A DNA stretch of 64,000 nt from Bacteroidales bacterium. Its GTDB lineage: Bacteria; Bacteroidota; Bacteroidia; Bacteroidales; UBA932. Of the stretch, positions 1 through 8,569 are shown piece after piece. The translations under genes were made by a program, and so were the position numbers. The notes beneath the pieces were generated by a model, which searched no databases, had not been told where the DNA came from, and saw only the letters and a list, made by a program, of their open reading frames with translations. Every line of letters starts with the position of its first letter. Within the stretch, counting starts at the first letter, position 1. The DNA is taken from contig JAGCVJ010000009.1 in assembly GCA_017962375.1 (NCBI GenBank), positions 62,001 through 126,000 of the forward strand. Direction: 5' to 3'.

Positions 1-252
1 AAGCCAATGGGAGCGTTCTACACCATCGCCCGCCTGCCTGTGGATTCCGCAGAGAACTTTGCAAAGTGGATGCTCGAGGAGTTCAACTACAACGGCGAGA
101 CCACTATGGTGGCTCCTGCCGCAGGATTCTACGCCAGCCCTAATACCGGAGTGGACGAGGTAAGACTTGCCTACGTTCTCAAGGTAGAGGACATTGAGCA
201 TGCCATCAAGTGCCTGGAGGAAGGCCTGAAGGTTTATCCGGGAAGAAAGTAA
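1..252 (+). CDS. Aminotransferase class I/II, C-terminal fragment (5' end outside window)
   Basis: The frame is open from the first base, so this is the end of a gene that starts upstream. The 83 visible residues contain a tail typical of fold-type I PLP-dependent aminotransferases of the aspartate aminotransferase group: an arginine-containing strand (DEVRLAYVL, about residue 57) that normally binds the substrate alpha-carboxylate, then a closing helix with alternating Leu/Glu. The PLP lysine and the rest of the enzyme lie outside the window, so substrate specificity cannot be judged. A strong hairpin terminator follows 18 bases after the stop codon, so this gene ends its transcript. Family assignment is good; the exact enzyme is open. 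Confidence 0.7.
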   Translation, partial: KPMGAFYTIARLPVDSAENFAKWMLEEFNYNGETTMVAPAAGFYASPNTGVDEVRLAYVLKVEDIEHAIKCLEEGLKVYPGRK

Positions 253-270
253 GCATTCTTCTGCTGATTG

Positions 271-305
271 AAAAGAACCGGTTTGGGATGACCGGTTCTT
301 TTTTT
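271..305 (+). terminator. Rho-independent terminator after the aminotransferase
   Basis: The arm AAAAGAACCGGT (271-282), an 8-base loop and the arm ACCGGTTCTTTT are followed by an uninterrupted T run to 305. It separates the aminotransferase from glnN. Confidence 0.9.
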
Positions 306-348
306 GTCCAAAATGTGCGAAAAAGATATAATTTTTCTAAAAAATATC

Positions 349-356
349 TATATTTG
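349..356 (+). promoter_or_regulatory. -7 box of the glnN promoter (TATATTTG)
   Basis: This is an exact match to the Bacteroidota housekeeping -7 consensus TAnnTTTG. It lies 71 bases before the glnN start and is the only good box in the 175-base gap. No clear -33 TTTG was found. The leader of roughly 65 bases is long enough for regulation, but no specific element was recognised in it. Confidence 0.65.
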
Positions 357-427
357 CAATGCCGATGACTGATTAATGGTGTAATTTTTCCAAAAATATA
401 CATTTTGCACCTTAAATCCTGTTTCTT

Positions 428-2629
428 ATGAGCAATGTCCGTACAAGAGCCCTGGCAGAGAGCGCAACTCACCAGGCGGAGCGTTTCTATGTAGATCCGC
501 GGCCGGTTTCCGAGTATTTCGGAATGAACGTGTTTGACCTTCCCAAGATGCAGCTTTATCTTTCCCAGCAGGCTTACGACGCCGTTGTGGATGCAGTGGA
601 GAACGGAGCGGCCCTGCAAAGGGAAGTTGCAGACCAGATAGCCCTTGGCATGAAGAACTGGGCTGTGAAGATGGGAGCCACCCATTACACCCACTGGTTC
701 CAGCCGCTTACAGACGCTACGGCGGAAAAGCACGAGTCTTTCTCGGATCCCGTGAAAAGCGCCGGCGGAGGCTCTTTCGAGAACTTCAGGGGCAGCACTC
801 TTATTCAGCAAGAGCCTGACGCTTCTAGCTTCCCCAACGGAGGACTGAGGAATACTTTCGAAGCAAGAGGATACACCGCCTGGGATCCAACATCGCCGGC
901 TTTCATCATAGGCAAGACGCTTTGCATCCCAACGGTATTCGTCTCCTATACGGGAGAGGCTCTGGACCAGAAAACCCCTCATCTGAAGAGCATTGCGGCA
1001 ATAGACAAGGCTGCTTTGGCTGTTTGCAGGATGTTCGACAAGAATGTGGAGAAGGTGGTTCCGCAACTGGGAATCGAGCAGGAGTACTTCCTTGTGGACA
1101 GCGCCCTTTACAGCGCGAGGCCGGATCTTGTAGCCTGCGGACGCACGCTTCTGGGCCATACCGCAGCCAAGGACCAGCAGCTGGAAGACCATTATTTCGG
1201 GGCCATACCGAGCAGGGTTATGGCTTTCATGCAAGACTTCGAGACCGAGGCCTACAAGCTGGGCGTCCATCTGAAAACCCGCCACAACGAGGTGGCTCCC
1301 AACCAGTTTGAGTTCGCTCCGGTTTACGGGAACGCAAACATATCGTCTGACCAGAACCTGATGATGATGATCATAATGAAGGCCATCGCCGAGAAGCATC
1401 ACCTGAGGGTGATTTTCCACGAGAAGCCTTTTGACGGAGTAAACGGCAGCGGCAAGCACTGCAACTGGAGTCTTGTCACCAACACCGGTGTGAATCTGCT
1501 CAAGCCTGGCAAGAACCCGAGGGCCAACCTCCAGTTCCTGTGCTTTTTCTCCTGCGTGCTAAGGGGCGTATATGAGCACAATCATCTGCTTATGAGCACT
1601 GTGGCATCGCTGAACAATATGTACCGTCTGGGAGGGAACGAGGCTCCTCCTGCAGTACTGAGCGTTTTCATCGGCGAGACTCTGACGCGTCTTGTTGAGA
1701 GCATTGAAAAGCTTCCGGACGACAATCTGGCCAGCGTGGCTGACAAGGATGTGAAAGTTCGCAGCAAAATGCACATAGTCAACCAGATTCCGGAAATCCT
1801 CCCTGACAATACAGACCGTAACCGCACATCTCCTTTCGCTTTCACCGGCAACAGGTTTGAATTCAGGGCGGTAGGCTCTTCCGCAAATGTGGCGTCGTCG
1901 CTTTTCGTTCTGAATGCAGTTGTGGCTGAACAGCTAATCCGGTTCAAGAATCTGGTAGGGGAGAATATGGAAAGCGGAATGAGCGAGAGCAAGGCTATGA
2001 TGAAGGTTATCCGCCAGTTCCTGGTGGAAAGCCGCAAGATTCGCTTCGAGGGCAACGGCTACAGCGAGCAGTGGAGAAAGGAAGCTGCCCGCAGAGGCCT
2101 CAAGAGCATCAGCGTTCCGGACGCCTTCTCCGAATACAAGGTCAAGAAGAACATTGCCCTTTTCGAAGGCCTGGACATAATGACAAAGCGCGAGGCCGAA
2201 GCCCGTTACGAGGTGCTCAACGAGATTTACGTGAAGAAGCTCCAGATAGAGGCCCGCGTACTGGGCGACCTGGTTACGAACCACGTTATACCAACCGCCA
2301 TAACCTTCCAGAATTCGCTGATACAGAACGTGAAGGGAATCAAGGAACTTTTCCCTGAGAACTACTCGGAAATGTCCAAAATGCAGATGAATCTGATTGA
2401 AAAGATTTCCGGATACATCAATGTTCTGCATAAAGACGTGCACGATCTGGTAGAGGCCCGCAAGGTTGCAAACAAGATAGTGGACATACCGGCAAAGGCC
2501 AAGGCCTATTCTGAAACCGTGGCTCCTTTCATGTCCAAGATCAGGGAAAAGGCGGACAAGCTTGAAATGGTCATCGACGATGAACTGTGGCCGCTTCCTA
2601 AGTACCGCGAGCTTCAGTCTTTCAGATAG
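428..2629 (+). CDS. glnN: Glutamine synthetase type III
   Basis: The 733-residue protein is the right size for the GSIII/GlnN family, which is far larger than GSI or GSII. It makes glutamine from glutamate, ammonia and ATP in the cytoplasm and is a main route of ammonia assimilation in Bacteroidales. Family signatures are visible: the N-terminal GSIII region (GATHYTHWFQP, about residues 77-87), the conserved metal/ATP segment NGSGKHCNWS (about 338-347), and RTSPFAFTGNRFEFRAVGSS (about 463-482), which carries active-site arginines. The long C-terminal helical part is typical of GSIII. The gene has its own promoter and is followed by purM with a new promoter, so it is probably monocistronic. 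No glnB or amtB gene lies beside it. Confidence 0.95.
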   Translation: MSNVRTRALAESATHQAERFYVDPRPVSEYFGMNVFDLPKMQLYLSQQAYDAVVDAVENGAALQREVADQIALGMKNWAVKMGATHYTHWFQPLTDATAEKHESFSDPVKSAGGGSFENFRGSTLIQQEPDASSFPNGGLRNTFEARGYTAWDPTSPAFIIGKTLCIPTVFVSYTGEALDQKTPHLKSIAAIDKAALAVCRMFDKNVEKVVPQLGIEQEYFLVDSALYSARPDLVACGRTLLGHTAAKDQQLEDHYFGAIPSRVMAFMQDFETEAYKLGVHLKTRHNEVAPNQFEFAPVYGNANISSDQNLMMMIIMKAIAEKHHLRVIFHEKPFDGVNGSGKHCNWSLVTNTGVNLLKPGKNPRANLQFLCFFSCVLRGVYEHNHLLMSTVASLNNMYRLGGNEAPPAVLSVFIGETLTRLVESIEKLPDDNLASVADKDVKVRSKMHIVNQIPEILPDNTDRNRTSPFAFTGNRFEFRAVGSSANVASSLFVLNAVVAEQLIRFKNLVGENMESGMSESKAMMKVIRQFLVESRKIRFEGNGYSEQWRKEAARRGLKSISVPDAFSEYKVKKNIALFEGLDIMTKREAEARYEVLNEIYVKKLQIEARVLGDLVTNHVIPTAITFQNSLIQNVKGIKELFPENYSEMSKMQMNLIEKISGYINVLHKDVHDLVEARKVANKIVDIPAKAKAYSETVAPFMSKIREKADKLEMVIDDELWPLPKYRELQSFR

Positions 2630-2651
2630 TGCTCATAAAATCAGTTTTTAT

Positions 2652-2659
2652 TAAATTTG
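2652..2659 (+). promoter_or_regulatory. -7 box of the purM promoter (TAAATTTG)
   Basis: This exact TAnnTTTG match ends 13 bases before the first of three consecutive ATG codons (2673, 2676, 2679). Transcription would start only a few bases before translation, giving a very short leader. Confidence 0.65.
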
Positions 2660-2672
2660 CCAAATCAACAGG

Positions 2673-3869
2673 ATGATGATGGCAAAAGAAGGCAGTATCA
2701 CGGACAGATATGCCCAAAGGGGCGTGTCTTCGCAGAAGGAAGACGTTCACAAGGCTATCAAGAATGTGGACAAGGGCTTGTTTCCCAAAGCGTTCTGCAA
2801 GATAGTGGAGGATGTCTATTCCAAGGAGGAAGACCCTTGGTGCAGCGTCATGCACGCAGACGGGGCCGGAACCAAGTCTTCCCTGGCATACGCTTACTGG
2901 AAGGAGACGGGAGATTTGTCTGTCTGGGACGGCATTGCCCAGGATGCCATTGTGATGAACACGGACGACCTGCTGTGCGTGGGCATTACAGACAACATTT
3001 ACATAAGCTCCACAATCGGGAGGAACAAGGCTCTGGTGCCCGGGGAAGTTATTGAAAGGCTTATTTCGGGCAGCGAGAAGTTTGTGGCCAAGATGAAGGA
3101 ATTTGGCGTCAACCTGATCCCAACGGGCGGAGAGACGGCTGATGTGGGAGATCTGGTAAGGACAATAATCGCTGACACTACCGTTTACGCCAAGATCAGG
3201 AAGAGCCAGGTCATAGACAATGCAAATATCCGCCCGGGTGACGTGATTGTGGGCCTTGCCTCTGACGGACAAGCCAAATACGAAGACTTTTACAATGGAG
3301 GTATGGGCAGCAACGGCCTCACCAGTGCCCGCCACGACGTGTTTGCCAAGTATCTGGGCCTTAAATATCCTGAAACCTACGACCAGTTGATTCCGGAGGC
3401 TCTTGTTTACAGCGGCACAAAGAAACTGACCGACATTGAGCCTGAAACAGGGCTTACCTATGGCCGTCTGGTTCTCTCTCCAACCAGAACCTACGCCCCT
3501 GTTGTTAAAGTGGTCCTGGACAAGATGAGAGATTGTATCCACGGAATGATACACTGCACAGGTGGAGCCCAGACCAAGATTCTGCATTTTGTAGGTGATC
3601 TAAGGATAGTCAAGGACAATCTGTTCCCAGTTCCGGTGCTTTTCCGCACAATCCAGCAGGAGAGCGGGACCCCTTGGAAGGAGATGTTCAAGGTGTTCAA
3701 CATGGGACACAGGATGGAGTTTTACACCGGAGAAAGAGAGGCCTCTGAAATTATTGCTATATCAGAGAGTTTCGGCATTCCGGCTCGTGTAATAGGCAGG
3801 GTGGAAAAAGGCGGCAGCGGCCTTCCTGCGCTTACAGTAAGCTGCCCGCAAGGTGAATTCAATTATTAG
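2673..3869 (+). CDS. purM: Phosphoribosylformylglycinamidine cyclo-ligase (AIR synthase)
   Basis: The 398-residue protein belongs to the AIR synthase/PurM family in its longer Bacteroidota form. It closes the imidazole ring in purine synthesis: FGAM plus ATP gives AIR. Visible features are the N-terminal YAQRGVSSQKED segment (about residues 11-22), the substrate and ATP region HADGAGTKSSLAY (about 61-73), DGIAQDAIVMNTDDLLCVG (about 84-102), and the glycine-rich PTGGETADVGD (about 150-160). The start is one of three tandem ATGs; the first is given and the true one may be up to six bases later. The next gene begins 4 bases after the stop, so the two are probably cotranscribed. Confidence 0.9.
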   Translation: MMMAKEGSITDRYAQRGVSSQKEDVHKAIKNVDKGLFPKAFCKIVEDVYSKEEDPWCSVMHADGAGTKSSLAYAYWKETGDLSVWDGIAQDAIVMNTDDLLCVGITDNIYISSTIGRNKALVPGEVIERLISGSEKFVAKMKEFGVNLIPTGGETADVGDLVRTIIADTTVYAKIRKSQVIDNANIRPGDVIVGLASDGQAKYEDFYNGGMGSNGLTSARHDVFAKYLGLKYPETYDQLIPEALVYSGTKKLTDIEPETGLTYGRLVLSPTRTYAPVVKVVLDKMRDCIHGMIHCTGGAQTKILHFVGDLRIVKDNLFPVPVLFRTIQQESGTPWKEMFKVFNMGHRMEFYTGEREASEIIAISESFGIPARVIGRVEKGGSGLPALTVSCPQGEFNY

Positions 3870-3873
3870 AGTT

Positions 3874-5379
3874 ATGAAAAGATATTTTTCAGTTATTCAG
3901 ATAATCGCGATTGCCACTGTTGCCGCGTTAGCTCTGTCTTCCTGCGACAAAGGCAAAAAGACCAATGTTGAGGTTCTTCCTGTTATGGACAAGGCCCTTA
4001 ACCAGCCTTCCAGCGTCTGGTATGCAGACTTTGACGTGTTTCCCCAGAATATGGACCGCAGCCAGCTTCCGATTGGAGTGTTTGATTCCGGAACAGGCGG
4101 GCTTACGGTTCTGGAAGTTATTCTTGGAGCCGACTATCTGGACAATATAGAGGGCGACGCCGGCCCTGATGGAATTCCTGATTTCCACGGCGAGGACTTC
4201 CAGTATCTTGCAGACCAGGCCAATATGCCTTACGGCACATATTCTTCCGAGGGCAAGGCAGACTATCTGAGAGAGCTGGCCGTAAAGGACGCGTTGTTCC
4301 TTCTCGGCGACAAATACTACAAGCTGCCAACCGACAAGTCCGCCAAGGGTACAAAGAGCAGATGCAAGATTTTGGTCATTGCCTGCAACACCGCTACCGC
4401 ATACGGTCTGAACGACATAAAGAACCTGCTGGATCTTTCAGGTACCGGGGTAAGGGTAATAGGAGTGATCAATGCCGGAGTGAACGCCGCCTTTGAAGAC
4501 ATAGCCTCTTCCAAGGAGAGGGATTCCCTATCAATAGGCGTTATGGCCACCATAGGGACCATAGACTCAGACGCTTATCGCCGCACCATTGAGGAAGTTA
4601 AGAAAGCCAGGAACTATCCTGGATTCGTTCAGGTGGTCAACCAGAAGGGAGCTGGCTTCGCTGAGGCTGTGGATCTTGAAAAAGATTATGTAGACCTTTC
4701 CCTTACCGCTCCTAGGGATTCTTACAGAGGCCCGTCTCTGGGCGAGGGTGAAGATGACATCAAGGAAGAGCTTTTGCCGGTATATAACTTCTGCTTTAAA
4801 GACGGAGGCGTTCTCTACAAGAAGGAAAACGGCAAATACACTCAGTTCCAGCTGAATTCGGCTGCCAACTATGCCCGCTTCCACTTGGTGAGCCTTCTGG
4901 AAAAGGTAAGGCAGAGCAAGGAGCAGGCCCCTCTGAAGAGCGTGATTCTGGGCTGCACCCACTATCCTTTCCTTCTCGACACTCTCAAGCAGACACTCAA
5001 GGAGCTCAAGGAATTCAAGAAGAACGGAATGTACATTTATTCTCATTTGATTGCAGACGATTTCACGTTCATAGACCCGGCTGTCTTCACCGCCATAGAG
5101 TGCTGCAAGGCTCTCCGCGAGGACAAGCTTATGGCTCTGAGGACCAGAAGGGGTAATGTGGATGCCTACATATCGGTTCCTTACTACAGGGTTGATCCTA
5201 AATATCTTGAAAAAGACGGCGGGCTCACTCGCGAGTTCAAGTACGGACGCTTCCCTGGAACAGAGGACATTACCACGGTTCCGGTTCCGTTCTCCAAGGA
5301 GAATCTCAATCCTGACAACCTGAAGAGAATCCAGAAACTGGTTCCATACACATACGAAAAGATAAAAGAAAAACTGTAA
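3874..5379 (+). CDS. Exported glutamate racemase-like lipoprotein
   Basis: Starting at ATG 3874 gives a 501-residue protein with a basic N-terminus, a hydrophobic stretch and a lipobox ending in ALSSC near residue 24, so it should be a lipoprotein outside the cytoplasm. The mature part is an Asp/Glu racemase (MurI) homologue: PIGVFDSGTGGLTVLE near residue 60, the first catalytic-cysteine motif ACNTATAYGL near 170, and the second, ILGCTHYPFLL, near 360. Both cysteines are present. It is almost twice the length of ordinary MurI, with an insertion after the first motif and a long C-terminal tail. Cytoplasmic MurI supplies D-glutamate for peptidoglycan; an exported version cannot do that directly, so its job is unknown. 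An in-frame extension upstream to 3853 overlaps purM and would spoil the signal peptide. Confidence 0.75.
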   Translation: MKRYFSVIQIIAIATVAALALSSCDKGKKTNVEVLPVMDKALNQPSSVWYADFDVFPQNMDRSQLPIGVFDSGTGGLTVLEVILGADYLDNIEGDAGPDGIPDFHGEDFQYLADQANMPYGTYSSEGKADYLRELAVKDALFLLGDKYYKLPTDKSAKGTKSRCKILVIACNTATAYGLNDIKNLLDLSGTGVRVIGVINAGVNAAFEDIASSKERDSLSIGVMATIGTIDSDAYRRTIEEVKKARNYPGFVQVVNQKGAGFAEAVDLEKDYVDLSLTAPRDSYRGPSLGEGEDDIKEELLPVYNFCFKDGGVLYKKENGKYTQFQLNSAANYARFHLVSLLEKVRQSKEQAPLKSVILGCTHYPFLLDTLKQTLKELKEFKKNGMYIYSHLIADDFTFIDPAVFTAIECCKALREDKLMALRTRRGNVDAYISVPYYRVDPKYLEKDGGLTREFKYGRFPGTEDITTVPVPFSKENLNPDNLKRIQKLVPYTYEKIKEKL

Positions 5380-5382
5380 TAG

Positions 5383-5964
5383 ATGACATTTCCCCCACAC
5401 ATAGCAACTGAGCAGATAGAGCAGTTGCCATTGGCTGATTTCAAAGGTGATATAACGGTAATAGACAGTCTGGGCGAGAATTATCGCAGAGCATTGGAGA
5501 CGCTTGGAAAAGAGAAGGTCATTGGTTTTGACACCGAGACCAAGCCTTGCTTTATTGCTCACGCGCCCAAGAACCGCATGGCTCTCCTTCAGCTTTCCAC
5601 TGAAGACCACGCTTTCATTTTCCGCCTCCAGCAGCTGGGGCTTCCGAATGGGCTTTGCTCCATCCTTTCCAACCCTGCCATCATAAAGGTTGGCGCTGCC
5701 GTCAGGGATGACATCAACGGCCTTAACACCTACGCCAACTTCACTTCCAGGGGATTTGCCGATCTCCAGACTCTTGCCGAAAAATTCGGCATAGAGGAAA
5801 AAAGTGTAAGGAAAATGTCTGCCATCATTCTCGGAGTGAGGGTGTCCAAGTCTCAGCAGCTCTCCAATTGGGAGAGCTCCCGCCTGACCGACGCTCAGCT
5901 CAAGTATGCTGCCATAGATGCCTGGGTTTGCAGGCAGATGTACCTGAAACTTATGTCTATTTAA
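5383..5964 (+). CDS. RNase D-like 3'-5' exonuclease
   Basis: The 193-residue single-domain protein is of the DEDDy 3'-5' exonuclease superfamily. The acidic residues are visible in order: FDTETKP (about residues 47-53, D and E), the aspartate of VRDDINGL (about 106-113), and the last motif YAAIDAW (about 175-181) with Tyr and Asp. It lacks the HRDC domains of full RNase D, so it is the short form common in Bacteroidota. It probably trims structured RNA or DNA 3' ends; the natural substrate is not evident. It starts 3 bases after the racemase-like gene and is followed 18 bases later by rlmI, which suggests one transcript. Confidence 0.85.
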   Translation: MTFPPHIATEQIEQLPLADFKGDITVIDSLGENYRRALETLGKEKVIGFDTETKPCFIAHAPKNRMALLQLSTEDHAFIFRLQQLGLPNGLCSILSNPAIIKVGAAVRDDINGLNTYANFTSRGFADLQTLAEKFGIEEKSVRKMSAIILGVRVSKSQQLSNWESSRLTDAQLKYAAIDAWVCRQMYLKLMSI

Positions 5965-5982
5965 CGTGTCATATTATCTGAT

Positions 5983-7182
5983 ATGGATAATAAAACAATA
6001 AACGGAACAATAATCCTGAAAAAAGGCAAGGACCAGAGCCTTCAGAGGTTTCATCCCTGGGTTTTCTCTGGGGCCGTTGCAAAGATTGAAGGAGATCCCC
6101 AGAACGGCGATATAGTCAGAGTCCAGTCTTTTGACGGAACTCTTCTGGGCAAAGGCCATTTCCAGAGAGGCTCCATTATGGTCAGGATGCTTGTCTGGGA
6201 CAACTCTGCAATTGATGACGCTTTCTGGCAGAACAGGATTCAGGCAGCTTATACTCAGCGATTAAATACTCTCGTCTCTCTTGGCGAGGGTATGACAGAC
6301 TGCTTCCGTCTGGTTCACGGGGAAGGGGACTATCTTCCCGGCCTGATTGTGGACATTTACGGCAAAGTGGCTGTTATGCAGACACATTCAGCCGGAATGT
6401 ATGCCAGCAGAAAAGAAATCGCTGAGGCCATAAAAGCAGTTTTCCACGACAGTATAGACGCCATTTATTCCAAGTCCACTCCAATAGGCACTTTCGTGGG
6501 TGATAATGACTACCTCTACAAAAAAGACGGTTTCAACGCCACCGGCATCGAGGTAAAGGAAAACGGCTGCAAGTTCTTCGTGGACTGGGAAAAGGGCCAG
6601 AAGACAGGCTTCTTCCTGGACCAGAGGGACAACCGCAACATGGTCGGACGGCTTTCAGACGGCAGGAGAGTGCTCAACCTCTTCTGCTATACCGGCGGCT
6701 TTTCCGTTTACGCAATGAGTGGCGGAGCAGTGGAGTGCTGCTCTGTAGACAGTTCCCAGCTTGCCATTGACGCTTGCAAAAACAACCTCAAGCTTAACGG
6801 CTTCACTCAGAATTGCGATTGCATCTGCACCGATGCAATTGAATTCCTGAAGAATGTCGAAAAAGGCAGGTACGATCTGATGATTGTTGATCCTCCTGCT
6901 TTTGCCAAGCATCTGAGCGCCAAACCGAACGCTCTCCGTGCCTACAAGAAGCTCAACTCCATGGCTATTGAAAAAGTTGCCCCGGGCGGCATAGTCTTCA
7001 CCTTCAGCTGCTCTCAGGTTGTGGACAAAAACGACTTTGCCCTGGCTGTCTTTTCCGCTGCAACCATAGCAAAACGCAAGGTCAGGATTATCTCCAGAAT
7101 GACTCAACCATCTGACCATCCGGTAGATATCTGCCACCCGGAAGGCGAATATCTCAAAGGCTTGGTCCTTTATGTTGAATAA
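5983..7182 (+). CDS. rlmI: Class I SAM-dependent rRNA cytosine-C5 methyltransferase (RlmI family)
   Basis: The 399-residue protein has an N-terminal PUA domain (RFHPWVFSGAV near residues 18-28) and a C-terminal Rossmann methyltransferase. Motif X/I is seen as GFFLDQRDNR (about 205-214) and NLFCYTGGFSVYA (about 228-240). Motif IV is VDPPAFAKH (about 305-313) and motif VI is FSCSQV (about 343-348) with the catalytic cysteine. E. coli RlmI makes 5-methylcytosine at 23S rRNA position 1962. The order of domains and the cysteine motif fit that orthologue, though related enzymes of the same fold modify other sites. It is the last gene before tRNA-Cys. Confidence 0.85.
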   Translation: MDNKTINGTIILKKGKDQSLQRFHPWVFSGAVAKIEGDPQNGDIVRVQSFDGTLLGKGHFQRGSIMVRMLVWDNSAIDDAFWQNRIQAAYTQRLNTLVSLGEGMTDCFRLVHGEGDYLPGLIVDIYGKVAVMQTHSAGMYASRKEIAEAIKAVFHDSIDAIYSKSTPIGTFVGDNDYLYKKDGFNATGIEVKENGCKFFVDWEKGQKTGFFLDQRDNRNMVGRLSDGRRVLNLFCYTGGFSVYAMSGGAVECCSVDSSQLAIDACKNNLKLNGFTQNCDCICTDAIEFLKNVEKGRYDLMIVDPPAFAKHLSAKPNALRAYKKLNSMAIEKVAPGGIVFTFSCSQVVDKNDFALAVFSAATIAKRKVRIISRMTQPSDHPVDICHPEGEYLKGLVLYVE

Positions 7183-7196
7183 TCAAAAAAGATTGC

Positions 7197-7204
7197 TATA
7201 TTTG
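7197..7204 (+). promoter_or_regulatory. -7 box of the tRNA-Cys promoter (TATATTTG)
   Basis: This exact TAnnTTTG match lies 12 bases before the mature 5' end of tRNA-Cys. That gives only a short 5' leader for RNase P to remove. It sits just after the rlmI stop. Confidence 0.7.
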
Positions 7205-7216
7205 CATTCCCAATCC

Positions 7217-7287
7217 GGTACCATGGCCGAGTGGCTAGGCAACGGTCTGCAAAACCGTGTACAGCAGTTCGATTCTGCTTGGTACCT
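7217..7287 (+). tRNA. tRNA-Cys (anticodon GCA)
   Basis: The acceptor arms GGTACCA (7217-7223) and TGGTACC (7280-7286) pair fully. The anticodon stem ACGGT/ACCGT holds the loop CTGCAAA with anticodon GCA at 7249-7251. The T arm AGCAG-TTCGATT-CTGCT is canonical, and the discriminator base is T (7287), as expected for cysteine tRNAs. CCA is not encoded. The D arm is GGCCGAGTGGCTAGGC. Confidence 0.96.
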
Positions 7288-7299
7288 CAAAAACAGACT

Positions 7300-7336
7300 A
7301 ACCCCTTCCAGACATTCTCCGGAAGGGGTTTTCTTT
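7300..7336 (+). terminator. Terminator of tRNA-Cys
   Basis: The arms AACCCCTTCC (7300-7309) and GGAAGGGGTT (7321-7330) form a 10-bp stem with an 11-base loop, followed by TTCTTTT. The 3' arm and T tail overlap the start of the left 64-bp direct repeat. Confidence 0.85.
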
Positions 7337-7389
7337 TATATGTCCACCCTTTTTGTGTCTGTTTCAGACTGTTTTGAGACTGTAAATGA
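7326..7389 (+). repeat. Left copy of a 64-bp direct repeat flanking an AT-rich insert
   Basis: It matches 9103-9166 at 62 of 64 positions by hand alignment. It starts inside the 3' arm of the tRNA-Cys terminator and contains the internal near-palindrome GTCTGTTTCAGAC. The two copies enclose about 1.7 kb with an IS3 remnant and two envelope-type genes. The placement beside a tRNA gene fits an integration or recombination duplication. Confidence 0.85.
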
Positions 7390-7425
7390 GACCGTGTACC
7401 TTCCCCCCATCTATCGTGCAGGATA

Positions 7426-7958
7426 ATGGATATATACAGGTCTTACTTCTACTATAGAAGCAAGAAAGATGACGCTCCGATTGAAGAAGCGATAAGAAAA
7501 GCAGCTGAGTTCGGGGATGGGTTTGACAAAATCTATCAAAGGCTAAAAAAGGCCGGTTACACCTGGAACCATAAGAAGGTATACAGAGTATACTGGAAGA
7601 CGCTATCTCATGCAACGGGAAACCTGATTGCATACGGACAGACAACGGTCCAGAGTTTATATCAGACAAATTGAAGATATGGTGCCATGCAAATGGCGTT
7701 GAGCATAAATTCACACAGCCCGGCAAACCCACGCAGAATAGTTATATAGAGCGCTTTAACGGAAGTTACAGAAGGGCTATATTGGATGCCTATATCTTCA
7801 GGAACCTGGATGAAGTAAGGAAAATTACAGATAGATGGAGACATGACTACAACTACAACAGGCCGCATGAGGTTTTAGGAAACATGACTCCAATTGAATA
7901 CAAGCAGAATTTATTAAACAAAAACACTAACTTTGATGTAAACTTATTAACTGTTTAA
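7426..7958 (+). pseudogene. IS3-family transposase (OrfB) remnant with internal deletion and frame change
   Basis: An N-terminal piece (7426 to about 7600) reads as the OrfB helix-turn-helix region, including IYRSYFYYRSK and NHKKVYRVYW. From about 7630 a different frame gives the second half of the DDE integrase core: RTDNGPEF, FTQPGKPTQNSYIERFNGSYR with the catalytic Glu, then YNYNRPHEVLGNMTPIEY. The middle of the core, including the first catalytic Asp, is missing and the two parts are out of frame, so it cannot be active. No OrfA and no clear terminal inverted repeats were found. It lies just inside the left 64-bp repeat. Confidence 0.85.
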
Positions 7959-7978
7959 TAATGGGGATGGGGACATTT

Positions 7979-8569
7979 ATGAGATTTTCTTATCTTTTAA
8001 TGACAATACTAATTCTTTTAGGTTGTCGCTCAAATGAAAATAATGACGCGAATAGTAATAACTCTCCTTATGGGAAATGGGAGGTGTGTGATTATAAGGA
8101 CGATTTTGGGAAGCCCACAGGAAAGAAATTTGTACGTCAAATAGTGTCAGGAACCTTCAGCAATTCAGCAACTATTTCAAGTCCATTGATGGCTTATGTT
8201 TTTCTCTATCAGTATGATTACAATGGAGATTATTCTATTGATGGCGAGATATATTTTGATGAATATGATAATTTGGTAAAAGATTGGAAGATTTTTCAAG
8301 ATGCAAGCCCAAGCGAGTATTGTAAAATAGTAGATAATACCAATAAGAGGGTTTTTGAGAAAGCAAATAGGTATATTTATTTTGCAGAGAATGGCGTTAA
8401 GGACAAATCATATAGGTGGATAGACATTTTTGTAAGGTATCCTTCAAAATATAGCGTTACTATCAAAGGCGAGCATAATACGATGTATTACTTTGACATA
8501 GATACAGAGAAATTACCTGAAGCATTAACAGCAGCAAATATTAAATCAGAGAACCCAAATGACAGATAA
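7979..8569 (+). CDS. Hypothetical lipoprotein, AT-rich
   Basis: Starting at ATG 7979 gives 196 residues with a short hydrophobic signal (MRFSYLLMTILILL) and a lipobox cysteine in LLGCRS near residue 16. An Asn-rich linker and a soluble domain rich in Tyr, Asp and Lys follow. No named domain was recognised; the segment with DDFGKPTGKKFVRQ resembles uncharacterised Bacteroidota lipoproteins from memory only. The stop overlaps the start of the next gene by 11 bases, so the pair is translationally coupled. It is clearly AT-richer than the core genes and lies inside the repeat-bounded insert, which suggests transfer. An in-frame earlier ATG (7961) would put charged residues before the signal and is less likely. 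Confidence 0.7.
   Translation: MRFSYLLMTILILLGCRSNENNDANSNNSPYGKWEVCDYKDDFGKPTGKKFVRQIVSGTFSNSATISSPLMAYVFLYQYDYNGDYSIDGEIYFDEYDNLVKDWKIFQDASPSEYCKIVDNTNKRVFEKANRYIYFAENGVKDKSYRWIDIFVRYPSKYSVTIKGEHNTMYYFDIDTEKLPEALTAANIKSENPNDR

Noticed and set aside
206-1459. Long open frame on the minus strand opposite glnN
   Set aside because: It overlaps a clear type III glutamine synthetase, has no recognisable domains, and its composition is that of an antisense shadow.
2622-3587. Long minus-strand open frame opposite purM
   Set aside because: Full overlap with purM; no promoter box, no domain, and His/Cys-rich content typical of antisense translation.
7172-7426. 84-codon plus-strand frame covering tRNA-Cys and its terminator
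   Set aside because: It is a chance frame running through a tRNA gene, its terminator and the left direct repeat.
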